Below are positions 25,501-36,934 of a stretch of 64,000 nt of DNA, piece by piece. How positions within the stretch are numbered: position 1 is the first letter of the stretch; each line of letters opens with the position of its first letter. Location: NCBI GenBank assembly GCA_016858145.1, contig JAEHOE010000217.1:58475-122474 (forward strand), given 5' to 3'. A model generated the notes under the pieces. That model had not been told where the DNA came from and searched no databases. It saw only the letters and a list, made by a program, of their open reading frames with translations. The position numbers and the translations under genes were made by a program. Origin of the DNA: Edaphochlamys debaryana (lineage: Eukaryota > Chlorophyta > Chlorophyceae > Chlamydomonadales).

Positions 25501-27874
25501 CGTGCCATTACGCACCGTGCCGTGTCAAAGCAAACCTGTATGGCACCCCGACTCGCTTGCCGCCGCCACCGCCGCAGGGATCCTACCCCGGCTGCGGCGA
25601 CCCCCCCTGCGGCGGCGACCGGCACCTGATCGTGCTGGACAACGCCACGTGCACCCTGTGGGAAGCGTGGAGGAGGTGGGAGGGGGAGGGTGGTGGAGGG
25701 GGAGGCGGGAAGGGGTCGGCGAGAGAGAGCGGCGAGGCGTGGTGTGGGACGGGTCGAACCACCGCTGACACCGCCGTGCGCCCCATGTCCCCGCAGCTTC
25801 CCCCCCTCCGTCACCAACGCCAGCCACTGGCAGGTGGGCCGCGGGCGGCGGCTGGCCGGCTCGGCCACACACAGTTGGGCCCCTGTAGACGACCAGGCTC
25901 GATCTTCACCCGCACCCCGGCAGTCTTCCTGGCTCCTCGCGTGCCGGCCACCCGCCCAGCCCGCTATCCCCTTTCTTGTGCAAACTCCTCTTGCCTACAC
26001 ACGCACAACCCCCCCCCGGCAGGTCGACGCCCTGGCCCGCTTCAACCTCTCCCGCGCCCGCCTGGAGCGGCCGCTGGGGGCCACCAGCGCGGACGCGGCG
26101 GGGCTGGCCATGCTGCCGGGGCTGGTGCGGTACAAGGTGGGGGCTTTGGGGCCTTTGGGGGAGGGAAGAGGGGGTCTGGAGTGGGTGGGCCTGGGCGTGT
26201 ATGGTTCGGGTTGGGTCGGGGCTAGGGGAACAGGGTAGCTGGGGCTGGGTAGCTGGGGCTGGGTGACCCACGCCCCCCTCCCTCACCCACCCCTTCCCTC
26301 TGTCCCCCTACCTCCCCCGCAGGAGGTGGCGGTGGATGGAGTCATACGCCACGCCATCCGCTTCACCGGCCCCAACTCCCGGCCCGCCTACTCCCTGCCC
26401 GCGACCCACTTCGCGCCAGCGGGCTACACCGGCCGCGACGCGCCCTGGATGGGCATGCGCGTACGGCTGCGCAGCACGTACGACTGTGCCGTACACACGC
26501 GCGCGGCGGCGGTGCTGTGCCGGGTAGGCTGGGAGTCTGGGGGGCGGCCAGGGGAGTCGTCACGTGGCTTGCCTGCCTGCCGCGTCCCCACCTGGGTCAC
26601 GCGACGGAGTGGAATCTGGCAACTGACCACACCCCTCTCCTCCACCCCAGGCGCTCCAGACCTACGGCGCCGTGTTTGCTGACAACGGCCTCCCCTGGGA
26701 CTTTGCGGGTGTGGAAGCGGGGTTCGGGTTTTGTTCATCGCGGTACTTACGGGGCGGTACGTGGCACAATTCTACAACGAACATGCATGCCAAGCACTTA
26801 TCTTTGTCCTCTCCGGGTCTGATTCTGGATCTTGATCTGGATCCCTCAGGCGAGGCCACGCCCCTGTGGCACGGGGTGTACGAGGATCTCAAGGACGCCC
26901 AGCGCATTCCCTCGTCCGCCTTCGAGGTGTGTGTGTGTGGGGGGGGGGGGCGACGGAGGGGGGGCAGGCGGGGCGCAGAGGCGGGGTTTGGAGCGAGGCC
27001 TTGCTGGCCGGTCCGGGTTGGTCCCAGCCCAGCCCACCCCGATCCTCACGCCCCATCCGTCCCCGTGCATCACTTCCGCAAACCCCGCAGGTTCTGGATC
27101 CAGGCTGCCTGTGCCTGACGTATGGCTGTACGGTGGCCGAGTGCAACGGCGGCGCCTGGTCGGACCCGGATGCGCCCGCCACCTTCCCCGCCCTCACCGC
27201 CTCCTCCAACCTCTCCCTCTCCCACAACCTCTACTACCAGCCGCCCCCCGCACCCCTCAACGCTACGGCGAACGGCCCCGCAGCGCAAGGCAAGTCCGCT
27301 CCTGGGTCTCTTCAGGTCTACCCTGCCCACCCGACGGACTGTGGCACATGGGCTGCCGGCGTCTTGACACTCGAGGCTAACCCCCACCACCCCTGACAGC
27401 CCATCCCTCCCGGAACCCCCTTCTGACAACTCTCTTCCCCTTCCAACCCGAACCCCAACCCCAACCCCACTCCACGTCCCCATCCCACCCTTACTCCCAA
27501 CCCCAGGCGACCCCGGGCCCCCCCCAGCCGCCCTCTTCGTGGACCAGCGAGTGCCCCCCTTCGCCCCGGGCTACTCGGGGGACCTGGCCGGCTGGCGGTC
27601 CTACCTGAGCGACCCCCTCACCGGCGGGGCCACGGGCAGTGGCAACGCCACCACCACCAACAACAAGAGCAACAACGCACCGGATGCGGAGCTGGGCAGC
27701 ATGGAGGCGGCCCCGCTGCTGCACGCAGGGGACTTCCGGCCGCTGAGGGACTCACCTGCGAGACGCGCGGCGCCGCAGCTGGAGATTGCGGCGTGGGACT
27801 TTTACGGCCGCAACCGCAACGGCAACGTCACTGACATTGGCGCGTGCATCGGCTACAGCGGGCGCACGCCGTGA
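16517..27874 (+). CDS. Secreted multi-domain parallel beta-helix protein with inserted bacterial-type module
   Basis: 31 exons give 1768 residues with every phase consistent: 16517-16696, 16987-17181, 17848-17930, 18089-18319, 18576-18815, 19062-19129, 19250-19392, 19564-19610, 19766-19810, 19954-20061, 20304-20769, 21033-21661, 21852-21966, 22096-22324, 22502-22584, 22804-22943, 23158-23244, 23400-23583, 23837-23905, 24156-24716, 24942-25052, 25139-25195, 25340-25423, 25578-25675, 25797-25833, 26023-26136, 26323-26523, 26651-26708, 26850-26926, 27091-27289, 27507-27874. A start at 16556 would put the signal peptide (MAKTVAALLLLLAALLEAALA) first. Order: DNRLRE/CBM96-like domain (LLRFDGAHSYLPPGAVVESA ... 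ANYGLIFR), beta-helix 1 (opens QPGDSIWLRGGTYPG, ends DFHGRQRPTDNGLYDIGA near residue 744), beta-helix 2 (opens PFRTLQRALDRAGMGDRIWL), the inserted module at about residues 1300-1620, and a closing DFYGRNRNGNVTDIGA. Probably binds or cleaves extracellular polysaccharide; no catalytic residues were identified. Introns 1, 8, 16 and 30 are GC-AG. Confidence 0.8.
17261..17696 (+). mobile_element. TRIM mini LTR-retrotransposon in intron 2 of the beta-helix gene
   Basis: Two 102-bp direct repeats (17261-17362 and 17595-17696, about 10 differences) begin TGTAGCAGACACG. The 3' copy ends in CA; the 5' copy ends in TA. They flank a 232-bp interior with no coding capacity. The target duplication TTAGG is perfect (17256-17260 and 17697-17701). 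One base after the 5' LTR comes TGGTAGCGG, a primer-binding site of the usual TGG form, and the 3' LTR is preceded by the purine tract GGGGGGGGAGAA. At 436 bp with no gag or pol this is a terminal-repeat retrotransposon in miniature, in the sense orientation of its host gene. It must rely on a partner element for mobility. Confidence 0.9.
23906..23942 (+). repeat. (GTGG)n repeat starting at a splice donor
   Basis: About nine tetranucleotide units follow directly after the exon ending at 23905 in the beta-helix gene, so the authentic donor GTGGGT is the first of several identical overlapping donor-like sites. Confidence 0.85.
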
Positions 27875-28651
27875 GGGGCTGCTGAGGGGCCGGCACGTTG
27901 TGACAGCGCTGGCAGTTGTTGGATGCAACGTTGATCAGGGCACGGCGTGGCCGTCCCGCCTTGCGCTTTACGTGCTGTGTGGACGCGGGTGCCGGTCACA
28001 GCAGGCAACCCACGCCGTGAGGGAGGGAAGCAAGTGCGCCGACGAGCTCTGCCAGAAGACGTCGCAATGCTATGCGAGCCCCATAACGCATTGCCGCAGG
28101 ATTGTATGCTGATGATTCATGATTCATGCGCCGCCGCAATGACATTCATGGGACAGAGACAGAGAGTAGCTTCTTGGGGATATTGCCATCCAATCGATGC
28201 GAAGCTGAATGAAAGCTGGATTGCCTGGGACTAGAAATGTGGCTTCATGAAGGTATTGCTGATTGCCGTACTGAGGGTGAAGGATGATTGTATGGGGTTA
28301 CGCAAGGTCTGAGGTCTGGGGCTGGTGGGCGCTGAGGTCGGCTCAGGGCTCAGAGCACGACGAGGCCGTTGTGGTTGACACAAACCAGGTAGCAAGATCG
28401 AGCAGGACCGAGCTGTTACATCACGCCCAGCTGCTTTCAAGCCGTGCACCGCTCTCATGGACCTGAGCCTCAACGCCCCTACGCCTCAACCCATGCCCAG
28501 CTGCAGCCTGCCTCCAAGCCTACTGCTCTCGCCTTCAGCAAGCCACGACATAACATGGCCACCCCGCACTTCCCCGCAACCAACTCCCCGCCCCACCATC
28601 CTCCCTCCCGTTCATCCCGTGTCCCACCCCATTCCATCCACACACCCTCCC
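27875..28651. other. Convergent intergenic region, 3' flanks
   Basis: Lies between the ends of the beta-helix gene (+) and the acidic-tail gene (-). Nothing coding is seen. The only clear element is the minus-strand polyadenylation motif at 28415-28419. Confidence 0.4.
28415..28419 (-). terminator. TGTAA polyadenylation signal for the acidic-tail gene
   Basis: TTACA on the plus strand is TGTAA on the minus strand, the usual polyadenylation motif of Chlamydomonas nuclear genes. It sits about 235 nt downstream of the stop codon at 28652. Confidence 0.5.
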
Positions 28652-30059
28652 TCACCCCTGCCTCCGCTCGCCCCCGTCCGCCTCCTCGTCCTCCTCGAAC
28701 TCCCCCTCCCCCAGCTCCACCTCATCCAGGTCCGTCAGCTCCCCCAGCAGGACCGCCACGTCATCGTCCGCGTCATCGCCCTGGGCCCACTCGGGCCCGG
28801 CCAGGTCCAGGTCCACCCACTCCCCGTCCTCCCATTCGTCATCATCGTACTCGTCCTCGAACGGCTCCGGCTCCACGCGCAGCCGCCGCGCCGCCAGAAG
28901 GGCCCCCGCGGCCCCCGCCGGTGCCAACTGGAGGAGCGGAGGAGAGGAGGAGAGGAGGGGAAAAGGGGGGAGGGGACGAGGGGGGATGAGGAGGGGATGA
29001 GGTAGAGGACGGGGAGCAGTGCGGAGGGGCAAGCGGGGCGGAGGGCCACAGGGGGTGCACAGGGCCATACCGCGGGTGCGCATTGGGCCCTGTGCACTGT
29101 GGCTCTCCAAACAGCAGTGCCCGCAGCACCGCCCCAACACGCGAGCGACACGACCAGCCAAACGCCCGAGCGCCGCCGATGCTGCACCCCCGCCCCACAC
29201 ATCCACTGCAATGCCTCCACAACGCGGCTCCTCGCACAAATGCCTCGCGACTGCTCCCCCCGCACGACCCTGCAGCCCCGCACCTGCAGACCCAGGGGCG
29301 CGAAGCCCCGCAGCCCCGAACCGGCAGCGCCCTCCGCCCGCCGCCGCCGCCCCACGCCCGCAGCCGCCCCGGCCCCGGCTCCCCCGCTGGTGCCGGCCTC
29401 CGAGGGGGTGGAGGCGGCCGGGCCCCGGGCGTAGGCCGCACACCGAGCCACCAGGCCCGCCCAGGCCCCCAGCGCAGCCCAGGAGGGGGAGGAGGCGGAG
29501 GCGGAGGAGAGGGGTGCGGACGCCGGCAAGCGGGCCGCGCCGGCGCAGCGGCCGCAGGAGCCTCCTGAGCAGCTGCAGGTACTGTGCTGCCGCTGGCTGC
29601 CGCTAGCGCTGGTGCTGGGGATGGAGTTGGAGCTGCAGGCTGAGCAGGAGCAGCGGCTGTCGTGGGCCGCTAGTGGCAGGGAGCTGCGTTCGGGGGAAGG
29701 CCAGGAGGAACTGGGGTCAAGGCATGGAAGTGGCGGGGTGGAGGACCGGGGAGGGCAAGACCGAGTCCAGCGGGGACTGCGGCAGCGGCAGCGACCCGGT
29801 AACGCACCCGGAGCTTGCCAGTGCCCGTGAGGACAGGCCCTGCGCGGCGCCTTGAGCCACAACGCGCCGGAGCGCCGTGCTGATGATGGCATCTGCGCCC
29901 GCCTGCACACCCGCGAGCAGGCCGATCACGTGAGAGGCGCAAGCACTATAGCAACGGCCCAGAGAGTGGTGTTTCAGGGCCAGCGCCTACCTTCAGGGCG
30001 TCCGATGCCAATCGTCCTGCGCCTCCGAGCGCGCTCATAGGCACTTGACTTGTCCACAT
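28652..30059 (-). CDS. Unknown protein with strongly acidic C-terminus
   Basis: Four exons are proposed: 29991-30059, 29808-29902, 29284-29683 and 28652-28927, giving 279 residues with consistent phases. The N-terminus is MWTSQVPMSALGGAGRLASD, followed by a short amphipathic stretch (AGADAIISTALRRVVAQG). The middle is Ser/Ala/Cys/Gly-rich low complexity. The C-terminus is dense in Asp and Glu (from about DEYDDDEWEDGEWVDLDLAG onward). I do not recognise a family. The start of exon 3 is uncertain: a second acceptor near 29640 also keeps the frame. The last exon and the first two are the best supported. The gene runs divergently from the helicase gene with only 448 bp between start codons. Confidence 0.5.
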
Positions 30060-30507
30060 GGTGCACAACCTAATTCAAATTCTGCCAGGCACGGCTATGG
30101 CCCTGCAAGATGACCGTGCAAGAGTCGCGGTGCACGCGGGAAAGCGAGCGTGCAGCTCGTCGCTTGGGGTCAACGAGTTTGGGTATTGACTGATCACCAT
30201 TAAACAGAGCGTTTGCTGTGGAAGCGAGAGTGGCGCTCGTCGACGCGATTGTGCTTGCGCGCATGACGTCCCTCGCGACGACGTCGGCACAGGGTGCTCG
30301 ACACCAAGCGCAGTGACGACTTGCACTAGAAACGACTCACTGCTGGCTCGCACTGGCTCGGCTGCGCACCTGCGACGCTCCCGAAATTGCTGCCGGCGCG
30401 ACTCGGCGTGAACGAAGTCCCACGCGCACGCAACCCTCAATACTTGAGCTTCTTAGACACCACTAGTATGCTATTTGCGTAGAGCCCCCTTCTTCCAGCT
30501 CGCAGCC
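30060..30507. promoter_or_regulatory. Short divergent promoter region
   Basis: This 448-bp spacer separates the start codons of the acidic-tail gene (-) and the DEAD-box helicase gene (+), so it must contain both promoters and 5' untranslated regions. No individual element could be assigned. Confidence 0.5.
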
Positions 30508-33500
30508 ATGGACGCATTTGCGCTGCTCACGGGAGGCGCCAAGTTCGACCGGCACAAATATAAGAAGGACATTGATGCGTTCAACCCGAAAGCAGGTTCG
30601 TTCTGCCGTGTGGTCCCCGCACGAGCCGACTCGCCATACTTGGGCAAGCCGTCCGGAAAGGTCCGGCCCCTCGCCGCCGGCCCGCCCCCCAGCCCTCTCT
30701 ACCCCCTCTTCACTTGCCACGCCCAAACCCCACGGTCCCTGGTCAACACTGCGACCCGTCCCTCCCTCAACCCGACCAGCTGCCACCGCCGCGGCCAAGG
30801 AGGCTGCGCTTGCGGCGGCGCGGCGGGCCGTTGGCGCTGCCGGCCCCGCCCCCGCCGCCGGCAGCAACCGCGCCGCCGCCAAGGCTAATGCCAAGAAGCG
30901 GCGGCGGCTGAGCGCTGCGGCCGCCAAAGCCGCTGCAGCGGCAGACGACGACGGTGGGTTGGGGGCCTCCGGGGGCTCTTCAGGGGCGGTGGAGGCAGCT
31001 TGGGTTGTAGGGGCGCTCGAGGGGCGCTGGATGGGCCCTGGGTGGGCGGTGGGGGCAACCTAGGGACCCGAGTGAGGAATAAGGGATGCAGGCCAGGAGG
31101 AGGATGTCTTCGCCCTCGCCATGCCGCTCCCCACCACGCCATTCTTCCTCTGGCCACGTTGCTGCTGCCCCCTCGCAAACCCTCTGTGTGTACAGATGAG
31201 CCCGACATCCCCCTCTTTGCGCGCGGCGGCAGCGAGGAGGGCGCCAGCGACGAGGGGGAGGAGGGCTCCGAGGGGGAGGACGAGGAGGGGGGCATTGAGG
31301 GCTTCGAGGGAGGGAGTGAGGACGCGGACCTAGGGGAGGGGGAGGGCGAGGATGAGGATGAGGATGAGGATGGGGAGGAGGATGGGGAGGGGGCGGATCT
31401 GGATCTGGACGACGACGGTGAGGCGTCTGAAGAGGAGGACGAGGACGGTGGAGAGGGGGAGGAGGAGGACGAGGAGGAGGACGGGGAGGGCGCCGCCGCA
31501 GCGGAGGAGCCGGGGGCCTCGGTTCGGGCGGCGGCTGCGCCCGGCGGGCTGGGCCCCCTGGTGGATGACGTCATCCCCCACGTGCAGACCAACGACCCCC
31601 AGGAGGAGGCCAACCTCATCCGCAAGGTCAGGGGGGGAGGGGGGAGAGGGACAGAGGGAGGGGGGGACGAGGGACAGAGGCATGAGGGGCGTGAAGGCCT
31701 GCTGGAGGGGGTTGTGGAAAGAGCAGGGGTGGGGGCAGGATGTGCACATAGGCAGGGTAGCACCGCCCTGACCCGCCCCAAGCCATTGTCTCCCGTCCTA
31801 CAGCCCCCACCGCCCCCCCCACCCCCCCACACCTTCCCCCTTCCCCCCAGGCCCTCCGCATCAAGGCTACAGGGACAGACGTGCCCGCCCCCCTCAAGAG
31901 CTTCGCGGAGCTCATGCCGCGGTGGGGCAGGCAGGGGGGCCTTGCCGACTGGAGGGGTGGGCTCACCTTGTCCCTTTCCTCCCCGACCCTCCGCTTGCCC
32001 TCCCTTGACCCCTCCCCCTCTGCCCCCCCCTCCCAGCTACAAGGTCGGCAAGCGGCTGCTTGCGGCGCTGCAGGCCGCAGGCTGGACCTGCCCCACGCCC
32101 ATCCAGCGCCAGGCCATACCCGCGCTGCTGGAGGGCAGGGAGCTCCTGGCGGTGGCGCCAACGGGTGGGCCCGGGGCAGGGATCGGGGCCCGGCCGGGCC
32201 CAGCCGGGCCCCAGTCGGGCCCGGCTGGGCAGGATAGGGCCCAGTCAGTTGTCGGCTCTGTCGGGCGCGGGAGTAACCTCGAGCTGGTCTGTCCTGGCGA
32301 CGTGTCTCGATCCCCCCCTCCGAGCTTCCCCTCCCCCCCCCACCGCTCCTCCCCCCACCCCTACCCCCTACCCCCCCCCACACACACAGGCTCCGGCAAG
32401 ACCCTGGCCTTCCTGGTGCCCCTCCTGGCCCGCCTGAGGGCCATGCGCTCCGCGGGGGGGGACCAGTGGCCGGCGGCCGTCAAGGCGCTGGTGCTCAGCC
32501 CCACACACGAGCTGGCGGCGCAGCAGGTGTGTGTGAAGGGCTGCTCGCATGAGCCTGGGAGTCGTGGGCGCGGTGATTAGCTGGCCGGCCTTAGCAGGTG
32601 TGTGTGGGGGGGGGTATGTGGGGGAGGGGGGGGATCATGAGCAGCTGAGCTACAGCCTACAGGGGTAGGAGCAACGGCGCCCTCGAGCTATGGCGCCCTC
32701 GCCCTCGTGCTGAGCGCCCTCGCCCAGACCATCACGCTCCATCGCCTCCGCCCACCCTCCCTCCTCCACCCTCTCTCCTCCACCCTCCCTCCTCCACCCT
32801 CCACCCACACACCCTCCGCCCAAACCGCCCCCCACCTCCCCCACCCCTCCAGGCCCGCGTGCTCAAGCTGCTGCTCCCCGGCTCGGGCCTGCGCGCCTGC
32901 CTGCTCACCAAGTCCACGGCCGCGGGCAGCGAGTTCGGGTCGGTGGACGTGCTGCTGGCCAACCCACTGCGCCTGGTGGGGCTGGTGGAGGCGGGGAGGG
33001 TGAGCCTGGCGGAGTGCAGGTGAGGGCGGGAGGGGGAGGGGGAGCGTGGGTGGGGGGAGGAGGGGGTTGGAGGTCCAGGGGGAGAGGGGGCTGAGGGAGA
33101 AGGAGAGGGGGGTGGGGCAGGGGGAGGAAGGGGCCAAGGGGCGGAGACGGCACAGGTGTCGGCAGTGGAGCTGCGGTGCGGCTTGTATGTCCCTGTCCCT
33201 GTATGTCTGGTGGTTTCGGGCTGGGGGGCGGATGCCGCCGACCTCCTGAGCCTCAACCATCGTTCCAGCCCTCAACATTGCCCCCTTACGCCACCCTCCC
33301 CCTCCTCTTCCTCTTCCCCTGACCCCCTCCATCCCCGCGTTCCCCTCTCCCCCTCCCCCCAGGTACGTGGTGCTGGATGAGGCCGACAAGCTATTCGAGC
33401 TGGGCTTCATGGAGCAGGTGGGGGGGGAGGGGGAGGGGAGCGGAGAGGGGGAGGGGGAGGGGGAGGGGAGCGGAGAGGGGGAGGGGGAGGGGGAGGGAAG

Positions 33501-36339
33501 GGGTGGTTGCGAGGAAGGAGGGGCCCAAGGGCCTGGCCCGGGAGGCATAGGGAGGATGAACAGGGGTGGCAAACGGGAAGGGAAGCAAACGAGACCGCTA
33601 ACCCCTTACCGCATTACTCTTCAGGAGGCCACCCTCTTCCCTCTTCCTTGCAAGCTCACCCCCAGACACCCTCCCTCCCCCTTCCCGGGCCCCCCACCAC
33701 AGATCGACTCCCTCCTGGCGGCAGCGCAGCACCCCAACGTGACGCGGGCGCTCTTCTCCGCCACCCTGCCGGTGCGTTAGGCGTGGCGGCGTGGTTCTTG
33801 CTCGGAGGCCAAGTTGGAAGGACCTTCCCCCTCCGCTTATTTTGTACCCCCCCTCACCCCCTCACCCCCTCACCCCCTCACCCCCAGGAGCGCGTGGAGG
33901 AGCTGGCTCGCTCCGTGCTGCAGCAGCCGCTGCGGGTTACGGTGGGGCTGCGGAACGCGGCGGTGGGGTCGGTGAGGCAGAAGCTGCAGGTGAGGGGGGC
34001 CTGAGGGGGGGGCTAGGGGGGGCGCTCGGGGCGGTGGCAATGCCGGATGCCGAATGTCCGCCTAGTCGTGAAGCCACAATCTCCCATGCCTCCTTGGCCC
34101 AATCGCATATCAACCCTTGCGCCGCGGACTCCTCCTCTCCCCTCCTCCTCCCCTTCAGTTCGTGGGCCGCGAGGCGGGCAAGCTGCTGGCGCTGCGGCAG
34201 GCGCTGGCGGACGGCGGCCTGGCGCCCCCCGTGCTAGTCTTCGTGAACAGCAAGGAGCGGGCAAAGGCGCTGCACAGGTGGGGCGGGGCCCCGTGGTGGT
34301 TTATGCATGTCTCGGCGCTTGGCGCCCAGCGTTCACCGGTAGGGCGCGCAGCTGCGATTGAAAGAGACCTGTGTGAGCGCCTGCATGGACCCTGCTCCCT
34401 AAGCTCAATCCCAATCGGGCTAGGACACGGGAAGTCCCTCAAATCATGTCCGTTGCGTGATCTTGCCGTACAGGGAGCTGCTGTACGACGGGATCCACGT
34501 GGACTCGATCACGGCGGGGCAGCCGCAGGCGGCACGCAACGCGGCGGTTGACAACTTCAGGTGGGGGTGGGGGGGAGGGGCGGAGGGAGGGAGCGGCGAT
34601 CTTGGTGTGCTGACGTGGCGCTGGCCCTGCAACCCAGACGGGCTGCCATGCCTCCCTCGCACTCTCCTTGCCCGTGCCCCCAACACCTGCGCCCGTGCTC
34701 GGCCCTCCCGCCACCCTCGCCCCCACCCCCAGGGCCGGCAAGACCTGGGTGCTGGTGGCTACGGACCTCATCGGCCGCGGCATGGACTTCGTGGGGGTCA
34801 ACACGGTGGGGGGGGGGCTGTGGAATGGCCGAATGGGAGGGCCGGCCGGGGCCACTCCATCCAACCACCGGGCATGCACTCCTGCTGTTTTCCGGCCTGC
34901 CCTCCGTCGGCCCTGTCCTCACCCTCCTACGAAGCCCGACCGTCAGAGATGACTGCCTGTGAAACCGTGTAGCGCTGACCCTCGAGCGCCGTCCCCAGAG
35001 CCTAAGTCGGCCCCGTTTTCAACCTTCTACCACCCCCCACCCCCCGCCCCCCATCCCCCACCCCCCACCCCCCGCCCCCCATCCCCCACCCCCCACCCCC
35101 CAGGTGATCAATTACGACTTCCCCCGCACCACGGCCGACTACGTGCACCGCATCGGCCGCACGGGCAGGGCGGGGCGGACAGGTGCGTGGGGGGGAGGGC
35201 TGCGGGGCCCCTTGGGGGGCTGACGCCGGGGGCTGACGGCTCCAGCGGCTGCACGGCTCGCCCAGCCCTGCCGGCTGGGTGCACACAGAACTCGGCTGGA
35301 GAGCGGGGGGGCTGGGGGGCACCATGGCAGCCGGGGGCTGGCGGCTCGAGCGCAGCTCGCCTGCAGCAGCCTGCTGACCGTCCTTTCCCCTCACCCCGTT
35401 CCTATCCTCCCCTCTCCATTCCCACCCCCCCAGGCGACGCCGTGACCCTATTCACGGAGGAGGACGCCCCCGCACTGCGCCCCATCGCCAACGTCATCCG
35501 GGCGGCGGGGGGAGAGGCGAGTGGGGACAGGACAGGGGGTGTATCACGAAAGGACTCTTGAAGTCTGCTCGGCAAGCCAGTGGTGCCTGCTCGCATTGTT
35601 TTGCAGGGCCAACAGCAACACCGCCGCACCCTGCCTTTCCGCACTAGCACTAGCGCTAACACTAACACAACGTGTACCAGCTCTCACCCAGTCTCACCCG
35701 CCCCTTCGTTGTCCGCCCTTGCTGCCCTCTCTCCCGCCTAACCCCCAACCACAGGTGCCCGAGTGGATGCTGAACAGCGCCCAGGGGGACCAGGAAGCAC
35801 GATGCGTGCTTAATCTAACCCGCCCCGTTTGTCCCGCCCTCTTCCCTCGCTAGGTGCCCGAGTGGATGCTGAACTTTGTCAAGCGCGACAAGCGGGCGGC
35901 CAAGCGCCGGCGCCTGAGCGACCGCATCGGGGCGGCGGCGGACATTGAGGCGGAGGAGGGGGCGGCGTTCGGGGGGGCCTTCGGGCGGGGCGGGCGGGGG
36001 CGGGGCCGGGGTGGCGGCAGGGGGAGAGACGGCGGGCGCGGGCGCGGGGGCCGGGGCAGGAGCAGCGAGCCGGGTGAGGGGGCCGGGCGGGGGGAGGGGC
36101 GGGGGCGGAGTGAGGGGCCGCGCGAGGGCGGCAGGGGCAGGGGCGGGCGGGGAATGAGCCGGGCAGGGAGCCGCGGGGGGCGGGGTGGCCGCGGCTTTGG
36201 GGGGCGGAGCGACGGCGACCGGGGCCGGGGCCGCGGCTTCGGGGGGCGGGATGGCAGCGACCGGGGCCGGGGCCGGGGCTTCGGGGGGCGGGGCCGCGGC
36301 CGGGGGTCGACCCGGGGGCGAGGGGCGGACCGGGGCTAA
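30508..36339 (+). CDS. DEAD-box RNA helicase, DDX52/ROK1 family (ribosome biogenesis)
   Basis: 16 exons give 782 residues: 30508-30595, 30780-30953, 31196-31626, 31851-31921, 32037-32164, 32390-32526, 32853-33019, 33363-33417, 33703-33771, 33888-33989, 34159-34277, 34474-34560, 34733-34805, 35104-35182, 35434-35516, 35854-36339 (TAA). The start [20 protein letters not shown] matches the DDX52/Rok1 N-terminus. Motifs: APTGSGKT (295-302), PTHELA (335-340, usually PTRELA), DEAD (404-407), SAT (436-438), [11 protein letters not shown], and [11 protein letters not shown] from residue 582. An Asp/Glu-rich block (exon 31196-31626) precedes the core and an RGG/GAR tail follows it, as in nucleolar proteins. 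Rok1 homologues act in early 18S rRNA processing. The intron after 35516 uses a GC donor, and the last exon's acceptor is duplicated (35756-35781 and 35849-35879). Confidence 0.93.
33418..33500. repeat. G-rich purine tract in a helicase intron
   Basis: Tandem GAGGGG/GAGCGG units directly follow the exon encoding the DEAD motif. On the coding strand this is a run of G-tracts able in principle to form G-quadruplexes. Functional meaning is unknown. Confidence 0.7.
35034..35102. repeat. C-rich tandem repeat at a 3' splice site
   Basis: Repeated CCCCCCACCCCCCGCCCCCC-type units form the pyrimidine tract directly before the exon starting at 35104. Confidence 0.75.
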
Positions 36340-36934
36340 TGCGCTGTGGTCACGCGGCCTCGGTCGCGCCGGTGCGGTACCCGGGCACTTCTGATTAGTA
36401 GGCGGTGGAATCGGACACCGGAAGAGGCTTGGGCGAACTCTGTGAGGGTAGCTCAGGCTCTTGCCTTAGCGGCGTGTCGGCGGTGTGGACGTGTATGGCG
36501 GCACCCGGGCTGTCGGGTGGAGGCGGAGGCCATGCCTATGGGATGGAACACTAGCCTAGCAGAGTGTCAAAGGGGGGCCGGCGCGCTGGCAGAGGATGCG
36601 GCGTTGCTAGCAAGAAGGACGCGTGTTTGGCGGCGGCAGGCGAATGCAGGCACCACCAGGCCGTCTGCTCACTCGTTTGCCACTGCCTTTGGCCACCTCC
36701 TGCCGCCGCCCCTCCACCGCTCCCTCCGCCACCACCACCAGCACCACCACCAGCACCACTAGCGGCCACCGCTGGCGGCCCGAAGAGCGTGCCCCCCGGA
36801 GAAGAAAGGAAATGTCGTGTCTACGTTGCTGGCATCCGGCGATGCGGGGGTTTCGACTTGGCAGAGAGCGCCTCAGAGTGCTCAGAGCGTCGAGGCTCAC
36901 CTTATGGCAGTTAGCCACATGTTGGCGACCGACT

